Part shown: positions 45,227 to 55,677 of the stretch, one piece after another
Layout of the letters: the number at the start of each line of letters is the position of its first letter
How positions within the stretch are numbered: the stretch's first letter is position 1
Translations under genes and position numbers: made by a program
Source of the DNA: Paraphoma chrysanthemicola
Lineage: Eukaryota > Ascomycota > Dothideomycetes > Pleosporales > Phaeosphaeriaceae
DNA: 64,000 nt
Direction of reading: 5' to 3'
Assembly: GCA_020744225.1 (NCBI GenBank)
Contig: JAGMWG010000024.1
Location: 372,001 to 436,000, forward strand
Notes under the pieces: model-generated
Databases searched by the model: none
What the model was told of the DNA's origin: nothing
Seen by the model: the letters and a program-made list of their open reading frames with translations, nothing else

Positions 45227-46870
45227 TTAGTAGACATATCTCCAGCCCCGCTCATTGCCACTATGTTCGGACCAGCCCTCAGCCTCGTCCAGCTTCTTAT
45301 TGAGCTTGATCGCTCTCCATTTGATCAATGCAGCCGAAACAACGCAAGCCATACATCCGAACAAGATCAAGCCACCACCCATACGATAGAAGGGCTCTTG
45401 CGAAGTCGGGAAGAAGTACGGACTGAACCAATGGCTGACCTGGCTGATGCAGTTCGCAATCGCGATCAAAGCAGCCTTCTTGCTCCTCGGCGCTGGTACG
45501 AGTGTTGTCTCCCAGCTGAGCTGTAGGTTGAGTCCGGAATATGTACCGCTGATGAGGAGAATGAGGCCGAAGTATCGTGCGCCAACATTTAGGGTCGATA
45601 TCAGCACGCTGCAGCCGATGGCGCTGAAGACAACGGGGATGACGATGTGGTAGCATGATTCCTGGAAGCGGCCGGAGGTATATGCGAGGCCGCACGCTAC
45701 GGCGTAAGCAATAGCGTAGGGAGGTGCTTGGACGAGGTATGTGGTCAAAGTGTCGAATTTGAAGGTCTTCATGATCTGTGAGGATGCGCATTAGTTGATG
45801 TTGAGAGGGATCGGCAGTTTAGACTCACGGATGGGAGGAAGTCCTTGAAACTTTGCGCCGTGACGAGGGAAAAGTGCATCAGACAGAACAGCCACGTGAA
45901 TGGATCCTTTGCGGCTTCCTTCAGTCCGTCCCACGTCCCACCTATCTCTTCTTCTACACCACCGTTTGACACCTGTACGCGGTATTGTGCCATTTCCGAC
46001 TCTTCCTGCGAAAGGAACTTGGTGTTGTGTGGCCATGAAGGGAGGATGAAAAAGGCAGCCAAGGCCACCGCAATGGATGCCGCGCCTTCAATGATGAAGA
46101 ACCACTGCCAAGCGTGGAGGCCGAGTATGTTGTCCATGTTCGTCAGGATGGCTGCGGCGAGGAAACCGGAAAGGATGTTGGACATGGTGTTGCCAGCGTG
46201 CCAGATCGCCATGCGCATCGGGTTCTCTTCTTTTGTGTACCATGACGATGTCACTAAGATTTTGTCAGTAGTGCCCGCATCAAATGAAGTTCTGCGGACT
46301 CACTAAGTGTGATACCGGGAAAGAAAGGAGCTTCTGCGAGACCGATGAAGAATCGACAAACGGCGAAGCCAGCGCCACTGGTCATGGCTGGCATGCAGAT
46401 AGTTCCAATACTCCACGCCATCATGATCGATGGCAGAAGCCACTTCGGGTCTGCTTTGGCGAGCCAGAGATTTCCGGGTAGCTGACCAACGAGGTAGCCG
46501 ACGTAGAAGGTGGAGATACCAGTATTCCACATTGTGTCGGTCATATGGAGGTCTTTCTGCAATCCTGCAAGGCGAGCATTCGAAACGTTGATGCGGTCGA
46601 GATAGCTGTTCGAAATCAGCCATCAAGTATGCTAGTAGGGCTAGATGGAAGGACTTACTTCATGAGAAACATGATGGTAACGCAAGGCATCAGCCTCCAA
46701 TCAATCCTCTTCACGAGTCTCTTGTTCAGCGCAGCCATCTCATCATCGCTCAGTGACCTAAGTGTCTCAAAGCGGGCCTGAATCTGCTGCGGAGTGATGT
46801 TTCCATGCTCGGAGGCCACTTCCTTGAACTCGCTGGATGCCATTTTCTCTTGCACTGAGCTGTCTGCCAT
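45227..46870 (-). CDS. MFS transporter, Dal5/allantoate permease (anion:cation symporter) type
   Basis: Plasma-membrane major-facilitator carrier, probably for an organic anion by family. Four exons: 46870-46659, 46605-46304, 46253-45829 and 45775-45227, giving 495 aa. The ATG at 46870 is preferred over a GTG two codons upstream. The first junction restores LMNYLDRINVSNARL, the family's first-helix signature. The second restores FFPGITLMTSSWYTKEE, the third DFLPSIMKTF. About twelve hydrophobic segments are seen, with AIWHAGNTMSN and the cytosolic loop between helices 6 and 7 in the expected places. Two CCGCGGGA palindromes lie ~370-405 bp upstream. In the cluster it could export or import the acid made or used there. 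Confidence 0.9.
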
Positions 46871-48163
46871 TTTCACGATGTCGACTCTGGTCGTTGAGGA
46901 TCCGCTTTGGTGTTTGATAGCTGATAGCTGGAGATGTCGTCTGCGATGACCATATTGAGAGTGCCAAACTCATGCTTATATATTTCAGAGCGTAGATTTT
47001 ACTTCAGAGTTCTGGCCTCGTCTCGGTACTCGCACCCGGATCGCGCTCAGCAGTGCCCAGCGAGAGCTAAAGTGCGGGGCCCCAGATTACGGCGAACCAG
47101 CGCAATGGCCTTCCGCCACATCTCAACGTTTTGGTTTAGGCGTTGAAATTGCCGCCTGGGTGACCAGTGGATTGGATGGACGGGTTCGGGAAGCGAGTGA
47201 CGGGAGCTGCTGCGTTGACGGGAACGATCCATGCTTTCCGCGGGAACGGGAGGCTGGAGCTTCTCCCCGCGGGAATGCTCTTAATGCCGCATAACGGCTT
47301 CGAGAACTAGTGCACCATCGATTCTAAGCGGGTATCATCAGCGGCGTGCGAGGGCACCTTTGTTAATTACGGGGAAGCGACAATAATCAGTAATCCGTGT
47401 TGTAGCGACAACTGAGGTCTGCTTGCACCCCCGACTGCCAACACCGGCCGTTAACCGTTGAGGATCGATGCGAACGTCATGGTCGAGGATCACACGCAGC
47501 AGAGTGGCATTGTGGTTTGAAAGGCATATATGCCTATTGATGATGATGCGAGTTGAGATGCTTCAGAGCCTTGCGTGGGGAGGTACAGGTAGCTTGATTC
47601 AGTCGTATCGTTGTCACCATAACCTGAACTATCAATCTGGAATATTACCGACAAACCTAGGCTGTCCAATACAAAGTGTCGAAACTGGAATACAGCATGC
47701 CCCAACTAGGTATGATCTGATTACTCAAGTGGACTGCAATGTGATAGCATCCGGGCGTTCTCCCTCGCGAGGCTACCAGCTCTCACTCTGCCATTGGGAG
47801 CACACGTGAACACACCATGTATGAAATCAGTTCAATATGAGTTACCCGGTTGAGATTGAAGCTGATTATCGCGATCTGGAGCAAATTGAAGCCAAGCAGT
47901 TGTGATGCAGATCTAAAGTCCAACCAGAGCAAACACGGTTGTACTTCGCATATTGTGCGCAAATATATAGCCATCCCAGGGCAATCTGGCTATTGCGGCG
48001 TCATACTCTCTTCCTTCCTTCTCACAATCGCTTCGTTTACATGCACCTTATGTGTCATCATAACGTAATCTCGCTCTCAGAACGTCCATTGTGCTCCCAA
48101 GATATATTTAATATTTCCCTCTAATCTCCCTAACTTACTTCCAGTCTTTGAGACCAGTAAGCT
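46871..48163. other. 1.3-kb gap, MFS promoter side
   Basis: No gene seen. The GC-rich part near 47040-47280 contains the two palindromes listed separately. Confidence 0.5.
47236..47275. promoter_or_regulatory. Two CCGCGGGAA palindromes upstream of the MFS gene
   Basis: TTCCGCGGGAA at 47236-47246 and CCCCGCGGGAA at 47265-47275, 29 bp apart, upstream of the MFS start at 46870. The CCGCGG core matches the everted/inverted CGG triplets bound by Zn2Cys6 regulators. Shared with the other cluster promoters. Confidence 0.5.
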
Positions 48164-49123
48164 CTAGATTGAACGCGAGGAAGTCGTTAGGATGTCGGCG
48201 ACCTTCTCGTATACGGTGAAAACAATTCCACCGCTGAAGACAAGGCGGCCAAGACGCATGGTACTGCCACTCCAGAATCCTCGAACCCCGGCACTCTTGA
48301 TTACTTCTCGAAAGGCTTCTCCTGTAGTGGCACCCCGCGCGCTCTGGGCACGAGTCTTGATTGTATCGAACGGCTGCGTAGCATACACCGTGATTGTACC
48401 AGCCGCGGCTCCCATAACGAATGTTGACGCGCTATTTTGTGGTAGGTTGTGTTTGCGGGAGAACTCCTTGAGGACGTTGTACGAGCCCATGCGAACTGCA
48501 GACGTGGCCGACTGCTTCATTGTAGTCGAGACCAGTCCGCGGTAAAGGCCAGCAAGACCATGAGTGTGAATGATGGCTCTAGTTGCATGTAATCCGCCTT
48601 TGAATTGCTTCGATCCGCTCTTCGCGTCGTCAATGAGCGCCGTCTTGATACGTTCCGTTGGTGTTACGGCTACAACGCTTTCAATTACGCCTGCCAGCAT
48701 ACCAGCCAGCATACCACGTGCTGGCGATAGAATACCTCTCTCGTCTGCAAGGTGTTTGCGAATGGAGTCGTAGGACAGAAATCGGACTCCAGCCTTGAAG
48801 GCGGTACCCAGTATGAGAGTGGAGCATCCTGTGTAGATGGCTCTTACACCTTCGTTTCTTACAACACCCCCTATGAGCGTGAAAGGATTTTTGGAGGTTG
48901 CAGAGCCAACTTGTAACTGTGCGCGGGTTTTCGCAAACTCGAATGGGTAGGTCGCGGTCGCTTCGACGCCGCCAGCGATTGCACCAGATAGTAGCGAAAT
49001 GCCTGCGGACGGTTGTTGCCGTATTTGGAACTTTTCGACCGAAGACGATGGTGCTTTTAACAGTCGTGTCTCAGCATCGGACTGAGGTATAGGTGTGCAG
49101 AGTATGCCCGGTGACGCGCTCAT
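48164..49123 (-). CDS. Mitochondrial tricarboxylate carrier (Ctp1/Mtt1-like)
   Basis: Inner-membrane carrier of the mitochondrial carrier family, expected to exchange citrate or an isomer for malate or another tricarboxylate. Single exon, 319 aa from the ATG at 49123. Three ~100-residue repeats each bear the PX[DE]XX[KR] signature: YPFEFAKTRAQ, TPTERIKTALI and QPFDTIKTRAQ. GITLLSGAIAGGVEA-like and KAGVRFLSYDSIR segments match citrate carriers. A hydrophilic N-terminal extension (~40 residues) precedes the first repeat. It could be either the housekeeping citrate carrier or a cluster paralogue like Ustilago Mtt1. Its divergent promoter with the adjacent regulator gene argues for the latter. 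Confidence 0.88.
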   Translation of the reverse strand: MSASPGILCTPIPQSDAETRLLKAPSSSVEKFQIRQQPSAGISLLSGAIAGGVEATATYPFEFAKTRAQLQVGSATSKNPFTLIGGVVRNEGVRAIYTGCSTLILGTAFKAGVRFLSYDSIRKHLADERGILSPARGMLAGMLAGVIESVVAVTPTERIKTALIDDAKSGSKQFKGGLHATRAIIHTHGLAGLYRGLVSTTMKQSATSAVRMGSYNVLKEFSRKHNLPQNSASTFVMGAAAGTITVYATQPFDTIKTRAQSARGATTGEAFREVIKSAGVRGFWSGSTMRLGRLVFSGGIVFTVYEKVADILTTSSRSI

Positions 49124-49411
49124 GGCGGAAGTCTTGGGGAAATCTTACAGGACAGAGCGAAGGCCATTTTGGTGGATACCACACAATCAGTATATACGTT
49201 GTGTACTTCTAAGTGTCGAAAGAAGGGGCTGATCAGTTTCGCATTCTAACGGCGACTGATGACGGCAAATTTTGGGGCACTCGGCAAGCCACCGATTCCG
49301 TCCCGCGGCAGCCCAGGCCGCTTCCCGTCAAACACGCCTGTCACCCGCTCAGCCCAATCCTCAACACCTTGACCATCTCCTTGCCGACGGCTATTCTAGC
49401 CGCGCGATGCC
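49124..49411. promoter_or_regulatory. Bidirectional promoter, carrier / Zn2Cys6 regulator
   Basis: 288 bp between divergent starts. Contains TCCCGCGG at 49301-49308, a core match to the palindromes near the MFS and isomerase genes. Confidence 0.5.
49301..49310. promoter_or_regulatory. CCGCGG-core site in the bidirectional promoter
   Basis: TCCCGCGGCA, 178 bp from the carrier start and ~105 bp from the regulator start. The left half matches TCCCGCGGGA fully; the right half deviates. Confidence 0.4.
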
Positions 49412-49415
49412 ATGA
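49407..49415 (+). promoter_or_regulatory. Two-codon upstream ORF overlapping the regulator start
   Basis: ATG CCA TGA immediately precedes and overlaps the regulator ATG (49412-49414): the uORF stop and the gene start share bases. This could lower or condition translation of the regulator by reinitiation or leaky scanning, provided the transcript starts upstream of 49407. Confidence 0.45.
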
Positions 49416-51794
49416 GTGAGTCTGATGTCCGCATTGCGGCGGGTGTTGCCACCGGTCGCGTGCGAAAGCGAGCATCCGAGGCTTGCACATTCTGCCGCCG
49501 CAGGAAAGTCTGTCGCCACGCCTATTTGCACATTCCGGAGGGGTACTGACTCTTCCAGATCAAGTGCAGCACCGAGAGGCCTTCGTGTACAAACTGTAGG
49601 ACTCATGGCACCACTTGCAGCTATGAGGCTGTCAACGAGAGCGGACGTGACCAACGCCCAAGTCAAACCGCCCGGCGACAAGGTCCACGGGGCGCCGGGA
49701 ATACTGCTCTTCGCAACCCCATTTCAGATCCACCGCGTGAAACATCTAGCCATCCTGTAGAACATACAGACAATCAGCCAAGTAGCGTCTCTCGCATCGT
49801 GGTCTCTGCAAATGGCATGTCAAGCTACCATGGGCGAACAAGTACATTGTTTGACGAAAGCTCTCATGACCGGCCGAGTGTTGAAGCACCCCCTCGCATG
49901 CCTGAGGAATGGGTCGAGAAAGGTCTCATCGCTGAAGCCGCACGCCAGCGCCAACTAGAAGAAGTCCATTATCGCCAGGGGAAATACGACTTTGACGGAG
50001 TCGAGCCTGAGCTCGGTATGCACCTGCTGTCGTTACATTGGAACAGACAGCATCACTCGTTCCTCACGACGTACCGTCCAGCTTTCATGCGAGATATGGC
50101 CTGTAATGGACCTTATTTCTCGAAGCTCCTGCTAAATGCCATATATTTTGGAGCCTCCAAATTTAGTCCGCGTCACGATGTCCGGCGGGTATCCGACGAT
50201 GTGCGCACTGCTGGCTGGCGTTTCCGCGAACGTGTTCGCGAGCTGCTAGGAGAAGCTCTAGATCGGAGCGAAATTACCACAATCCAGGCTCTTTTGGTGA
50301 TGACGAATTCTCTGTTTGCCTTGGGTGATGAGCGCAGCGCTGCATGGTTGTACGCCGGACTAGCCTTTCGCATGATCATTGACCTTGGCATACATGTGGA
50401 CACACCTGACCTTGCCAGCATTCGTAAATTTTCAGACGAGGAACATGAGATTCGCAGGCGAGTATTCTGGGCCGCTTTTGGTAGGGGTATCTTCCCCTTG
50501 AGTCGACCCTGCTGACCCGGCTCAAGTTGTTGACAAGATTCAAAGTTTGTATCAGGGTCGCCCTGTAACGATCAAAGAATCAGATACTCTTGTACCCATC
50601 AAATTCTTGGATACTTATGAAGAGTTTGAGCATTGGGCCCCGTTTGCCTACTCAACTCAGAATCGCTCTACCTATCCTGGATCTCCTGCATACAGCATCT
50701 CGACATTCCGGCATCTTTGCGAACTTTCCGTGATCTTGGGCGACATTCTCAGTACAATTTACAACGAGAGGAATATCGATAAGAGCCCCAGCGAGCTATC
50801 ATCCAAGCTGGAAAGCATTCATCTAAAGCTGACGACGTGGCGTGCGCTGTTGCCCGAGCATCTCGCTGTAGATGTACGCAAGACACATGTGATACCTCCT
50901 CCGCATGTGCTTAGTCTCCGGTACGTTGCCAAACCTAGGTCTAGTTGCTTTGATCTGTGTTGATGCTACCGCAGCGCTATGTTCCACGTTCTTATGATAC
51001 TCCTACATCGTCCATTCGTTGCTGATGGACATCTGTACAACACATCACGCGCGATATCTGTCAACTCATTCATGTCGTGCGCTACAGCTGCGAACGAGAT
51101 CATTCACATACTGCGGGCATACGACAAGGCATTTAGTGTACGTAGAGCGCCGTACTTGATCTCTTACGCCACTTATGTTGCTGCGACCATCCACGCGCGC
51201 ATCGCAGCAAAGCGAGGACCGGGTTCAGATGCGCATAACAATCTGGAGACATGTCTCGCAGTATTCCGAGAAAACCAAGAAACCAATTGGGCGGTGCGAA
51301 GAGCAAATGCTATTGTGCAGAACCTGATGAAGCGACTTGGGGTTGCAATACCTACCCCAGATGAATCTCACATCGGGCGAGACGGCCTTCGTACCAGTGA
51401 TGCGGATCCACCAGACGCCAGTCCAAGCGACTCGATAGGACGCGAGCCCAGCCTTCAGAGCCTAGATATCGATGATATCATACAGACGTTCGTCAGAGAA
51501 CAAGAAGGGTCGAATCTTGTACGTGGAGGTCCAAACAACTTCGCCCAATCGGGAATTGCGCCAGTACCTGCACGATCGGCCATGCCATCGCAGAATCCGC
51601 GCGTGGTCCAGGAAACCGTGGAGATCGACACTCAGGACACGAGGCTGCCTTCCTTCAATCCCACGGCAAATTGGCTCTTCCAAGAGCCCCAACAGTCACA
51701 TGCAGAAGCTGCGTTCTCGGTCGACGATTTGCTGTATGGTTTCAACGGCTCAGCTTTGGATAGCTTTCCCGTCGTCGACTGGGACGGCATATGA
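49412..51794 (+). CDS. Zn2Cys6 transcription factor with fungal-specific regulatory domain
   Basis: Probable pathway-specific activator, nuclear. Four exons: 49412-49507, 49559-50480, 50527-50920 and 50975-51794, giving 743 aa. The binuclear zinc cluster is residues 25-52 with ideal spacing C-x2-C-x6-C-x6-C-x2-C-x6-C (C25, C28, C35, C42, C45 and C52); an intron splits it after K32, a common position in this family. The middle region (HLLSLHWNRQHHSFLTTY, then ERSAAWLYAGLAFRMIIDLG) is a Fungal_trans domain of the NirA/xylanolytic-regulator kind. The C-terminal ~150 residues are acidic and disordered, ending VDWDGI. It is divergent from the tricarboxylate carrier, and a two-codon uORF overlaps its start. 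Confidence 0.9.
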
Positions 51795-52115
51795 GTTTTG
51801 ACAACTGACATATTTCCTGCTCCAAACACAGAACATGCGGGCCGTTGGCGCTCTACATCGCCACGCGGAATGCGCGATCCTCCCGCGGGAGCCCTACGAT
51901 CCCGCGGGCTCAGCGCCCGTTGAGGCTTCCAATTTGCCGCGGGAAGCCACTCCTTGGCATTGGCCATAGAACAAACGGCAACGCTCTACCAATTTTGTCA
52001 ATTCAAACCACCATGACCTTCTCTTATATTGCAATCCCGAATGTCGCTTGGTATGAAGCACTCGGATTATCTTCCATCACCGTCTGTATTTCTATGAGTT
52101 TTCTCGTCTCATTTC
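51795..52115. promoter_or_regulatory. Isomerase promoter
   Basis: 321-bp gap between the regulator stop and the isomerase start. Contains three CCGCGG-core sites (next entry). No gene seen. Confidence 0.5.
51881..51946. promoter_or_regulatory. Three CCGCGG-core palindromes upstream of the PrpF-like gene
   Basis: TCCCGCGGGA at 51881-51890 is a perfect 10-bp palindrome. TCCCGCGGGC lies at 51900-51909 and GCCGCGGGAA at 51936-51945. Spacing is 19 and 36 bp, about 170-235 bp before the ATG at 52116. Same motif as upstream of the MFS and carrier/regulator genes. Confidence 0.55.
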
Positions 52116-53477
52116 ATGCTTCCTACACTTGCCCGATCATTGAGGACTGAGGCGACAAAAATGGCCTCAATGGATATATATACTGCTCGTCAAGTGATAC
52201 CTCTTGGGGTTCCTCAATTCAAGACTGCATTCGAGAAAACGCCAAGGAGAGTCAAGCGTAGCTTGCCAGCAGTGCTCATGCGTGCTGGCACCTCGAAAGG
52301 TCTATTCGTACACCGACGGCATCTACCCTCTGCTGAGAAAGCATGGGCTGGGCCACTACTTGCAGCCATGGGATCACAGCACTCGGATGCACGGCAGATT
52401 GACGGCGTGGGAGGCGCAACATCAACTACTTCCAAGGTAGCCGTTGTGTCACCCTCGAGCCGACCAGGCATTGATGTCGATTACACTTTTGTCCAGGTGG
52501 CAGTCGGACAGGAGGCCATTGATCTGAGCGGGAATTGCGGAAACATGTGTGCGGGTGTGGGACCATTTGCGTTGCAAGAAGGGCTCGTGCAAGCACCGCC
52601 TGGACCGGGAATGGTATGGCTGACTCAAACTATCATCATTTCCTCACACTGACATTTTCTCCAGGTGGATATCCGCATCTTCAACACAAATACCTCCCGC
52701 GTCATCGTGTCCACCATCGAAGTCGACGCCGACGGCTCCTTCAATGAACACGGCACCTACGCCATCCCCGGCGTGAGCGGCACTGGCAGCGAAGTCAAAC
52801 TCGCATTCCTCGATCCTGCAGGAAGCATGACAGGGCAACTTTTCCCTAGTGGTCAGCGCTCACAAACACTGGCCGTCTCCCCCACTCTCTCCGTCACAGC
52901 CACACTCATCGACGCCGCTAACCCCTTCGTCCTTGTGGACGCATCGACACTTCCTGCATCTCTGGCTAAGGATTCGCAAATGTATCTTCAAGCGATGGAA
53001 TCTATTCGTCGCGCGGGTGCCGTGGCAATGGGCCTTGCGCCCAACACTGCTGCAGCCGCAAAGATCCGTGGCACGCCAAAACTCGCGCTTGTATCTGCGG
53101 CACAAAACGGAGAGGCGGATACCGTCGTCCAGGCATTCAGTATGGGAAAGCCGCATCCTAGTCTGCAAATCACTGGCGCGGCGTGTATTGCTGCTGCAGT
53201 GCGGATCACGGGGACAGTTGCTCATCGGCTTGCTTCCTCAATTGGAAAAGCGAGTGATGCGTTGCCATCGCCCGAGCGTACGCCGGAGCCTGAAAGTAGC
53301 GGTGAGGATGGTGGGTTGGTCTCGAAGATGGAGGCCGTAAGAGTCAAACATCCAACAGGATGTATCGAGGTTGGTGTTCTGGCTGCGTGTTCAGAGAACT
53401 GGGCTCTTGTCAAGGAGTGTGTGGTGTCGAGGACGGCGAGGAGGTTGTTCGAGGGGAGGGTTTGGTATTATCAGTGA
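52116..53477 (+). CDS. PrpF-family isomerase (aconitate / methylaconitate isomerase, Adi1-like)
   Basis: Family members shift the double bond or cis/trans form of aconitate-type acids: bacterial PrpF acts on 2-methylaconitate, Ustilago Adi1 makes trans-aconitate on the way to itaconate. Two exons, 52116-52613 and 52665-53477, give 436 aa. Signatures seen are LPAVLMRAGTSKGLFVHRRHLP, QIDGVGGATSTTSKVAVV and DLSGNCGNMCAGVGPFA, whose cysteine is in the active-site region. The second half starts at VDIRIFNTNT, with IKHP-like RVKHPTGCIEV near the end. Starts at residues 1, 16 and 19 are possible; the first adds MLPTLARSLRTEATK, which resembles a mitochondrial presequence. The gene follows the regulator in the same direction. 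Confidence 0.9.
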
Positions 53478-54823
53478 GACGATTTACATCAAATCGGAGA
53501 AGTGCGTGAGTAGTTGTTACTGTTTGGGTCGCTCTTCTTAAAGGCGTGGGATTCGATACACTCATAGCAGCTTGCGTATCATATTAGTGAGGTGGGGGTG
53601 GACAGGCGGTGGCAGTAGGAAGAGAGGAGACATTGAACAACGGACAGCATACTTTCTTTTCTTTACGAACCTTTGCGTGTGTGAAATTCAAGAAAAATTC
53701 AAGAACAAGGTTCGAAGGCGCAAATGAGAACATCCGGATCGCTTATCGCTTTTCGACGTGAAACAACGAGATCGTTCACTACCCTATGGAACGGTCAATC
53801 CGCATGGACGAAACACGCGTGGGATTTTTCTTTTCGGGCAGCGCTTGGTGAGAAAGGAAAGCGTGGATAATCTGGGAATGAACTTATAGTCCGTTAGCCT
53901 CATCTACACTATGTACTCCCTTCATAGGATCCGAATTATTCTACAACAGTACAATTCGCGGCGAGCATGCGCGAAACAGCTCCTTTAGACTACCTAGATT
54001 CTACTAAATGCGTTGTGCTATTGTGCAAGAACCTAGTTTGCTCGCACTTGACATGTACGGGATGTGTTCTCATTAGTTAAAAGTACATTGGCTTAACGCA
54101 ATCCAGCGGTGATCGATGAGCTGTCGAGCTGGATGGACAAGCGACACTTTCCATCCCAGTGTGTCAGAAGCGAACTGACGTCAACTAGACTATGCTCCGA
54201 GACTGATCTGCGCATGACTCGGTTGTGCTCAAGCCTCCACTGCGACACTAGTGAGGAACTTTGTGAACGACCACTTACCCAGCGGATATATCTCCTCCAG
54301 AACTAGCGCGACGCATCACCGTCTCATGAAAGTAGTTCTCCTCCGAACTCAGACGTTCTTCTGATCCCAAATCTGCCACTTTTTCAAAGTATTAAGTCTG
54401 CTATCAGCGTACACCTTAAGTTCAGACAGATGAAGGCGGTGGCTTATCACGCCTTTAGAACGGCAAAGTATCGCAGCACTCATACTACAGCCTGCATTCT
54501 CTCATTGTGAGACTATGTACATCTTCAGCTGACAATATCTGTACTCATGGCCGTGACACACTCGGTCAGTCATCGACAGCGCCTTGGAGCAAGGTAGCTG
54601 CTGCTCTCCGGGGTTTTGTGTGTCTTTCCAACCCGCCGAGAAGTTGCAGGTCTGATGAGGAGTGATCTGGCGAATTGGAAGCCGGATTTCTGCTGTGGCT
54701 GAGTACCCCGCCGAGCGGGCAACGCGTCGCGCGTCCAACGCGTTCTACGTAGTCCATTTTCTCCACCCATCCGGCAGACCAGCGATTACGCTAGAACAGT
54801 CGCACATTTTCGACCCTATCGAT
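53478..54823. other. 1.3-kb gap, no gene recognised
   Basis: Right border of the proposed cluster. Only short frames (65-78 codons) without protein character. Confidence 0.5.
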
Positions 54824-55677
54824 ATGTCTTCCCTAGCGCATCTCAACTCATCAACTCACGGGGCGACCATCGTTGATGGCAACCTGACCTGCAGCTGCGG
54901 GTTAGTGATGGCCGGCAGGCCCGGTCATGATCCGAAATGTAGGCGGTCTCATTGTTTGCGGAGCTAAATATACTAACTTAAGAAGTCCTCAGGTGTCCGA
55001 AGGCGTACAAGCCAGACCAGTGCGAGAACAAGATATGGCTGAATGAAGAAGCGGAAGTGAGACAGAAACTTCCTCACGTTCTTCGCACGCCAACGAGCCT
55101 GAAACAACGAGACATCGTTTCGTACTTTCCCGAAACCCCGACATCTAATCCAGGCCACCATGGGTCAGCAAGAATGGAGAAATTCTCCGGCGATCAGCCG
55201 AGTGCGCGAAAGGCAGATGATTATGGTACTACCCTTCTGAGCGACAAGGCTGAACAACTCACTAAAGAAACCGCAGGTCCGGCTGATCTCAAGCGCCCGT
55301 CCACTCCCTCCCCGCTTGCGCGCACGCTTTCCAAGAAAACGAAGGTTGAAACTGCCTTGCCCGCGACGCCTGAGTCTAGACCAAAAAGCCTTGCTCGTTC
55401 GAAAAGGTCCCACACTACCTATCCAAACTATATAACAGACTCTCCATGCCCAAAAGGTCATGTACGGGATCAGGACAGCATGGAAAACCACGGTGCTTCT
55501 GCGGAAGTCAACGGTGTGCATATGGCCAGAGATCGTGTCACCGAGGCTGTTTGCGACGAGAACACAGGCGTTGTAATGCGTCTGGGCAAGCGACATATCC
55601 CGATAACAGAAGGGGTACGGAACTTTTTCAGAGAGGTCAATGAAGCCCTCTCTCTAGCAGACGGGAACAAACCTTAA
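54824..55677 (+). CDS. Small GRF-type zinc-finger protein with PIP-box-like motif
   Basis: Two exons, 54824-54938 and 54986-55677, give 268 aa. The intron has a perfect TACTAAC branch site (54971-54977). The acceptor at 54985 is chosen over a nearer AG because that one creates a stop. Residues 23-56 match a GRF zinc finger: C23 and C25 (CSCG), C42 in LRCP and C51, then W56 (CENKIW). GRF fingers bind single-stranded DNA in Ape2, Top3 and Neil3. Residues 79-86 read QRDIVSYF, fitting the PCNA-binding consensus QxxIxx[FY][FY]. The rest is Ser/Pro/Lys-rich and disordered, with a conserved-looking end (VVMRLGKRHIPITEGV). I infer a PCNA-linked DNA repair accessory role. No named orthologue known to me. 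Confidence 0.75.

Noticed and set aside
43235..53477. Calling the cluster an itaconate cluster outright
   Set aside because: No CadA- or Tad1-type decarboxylase is visible in the window, so only a family resemblance is claimed.
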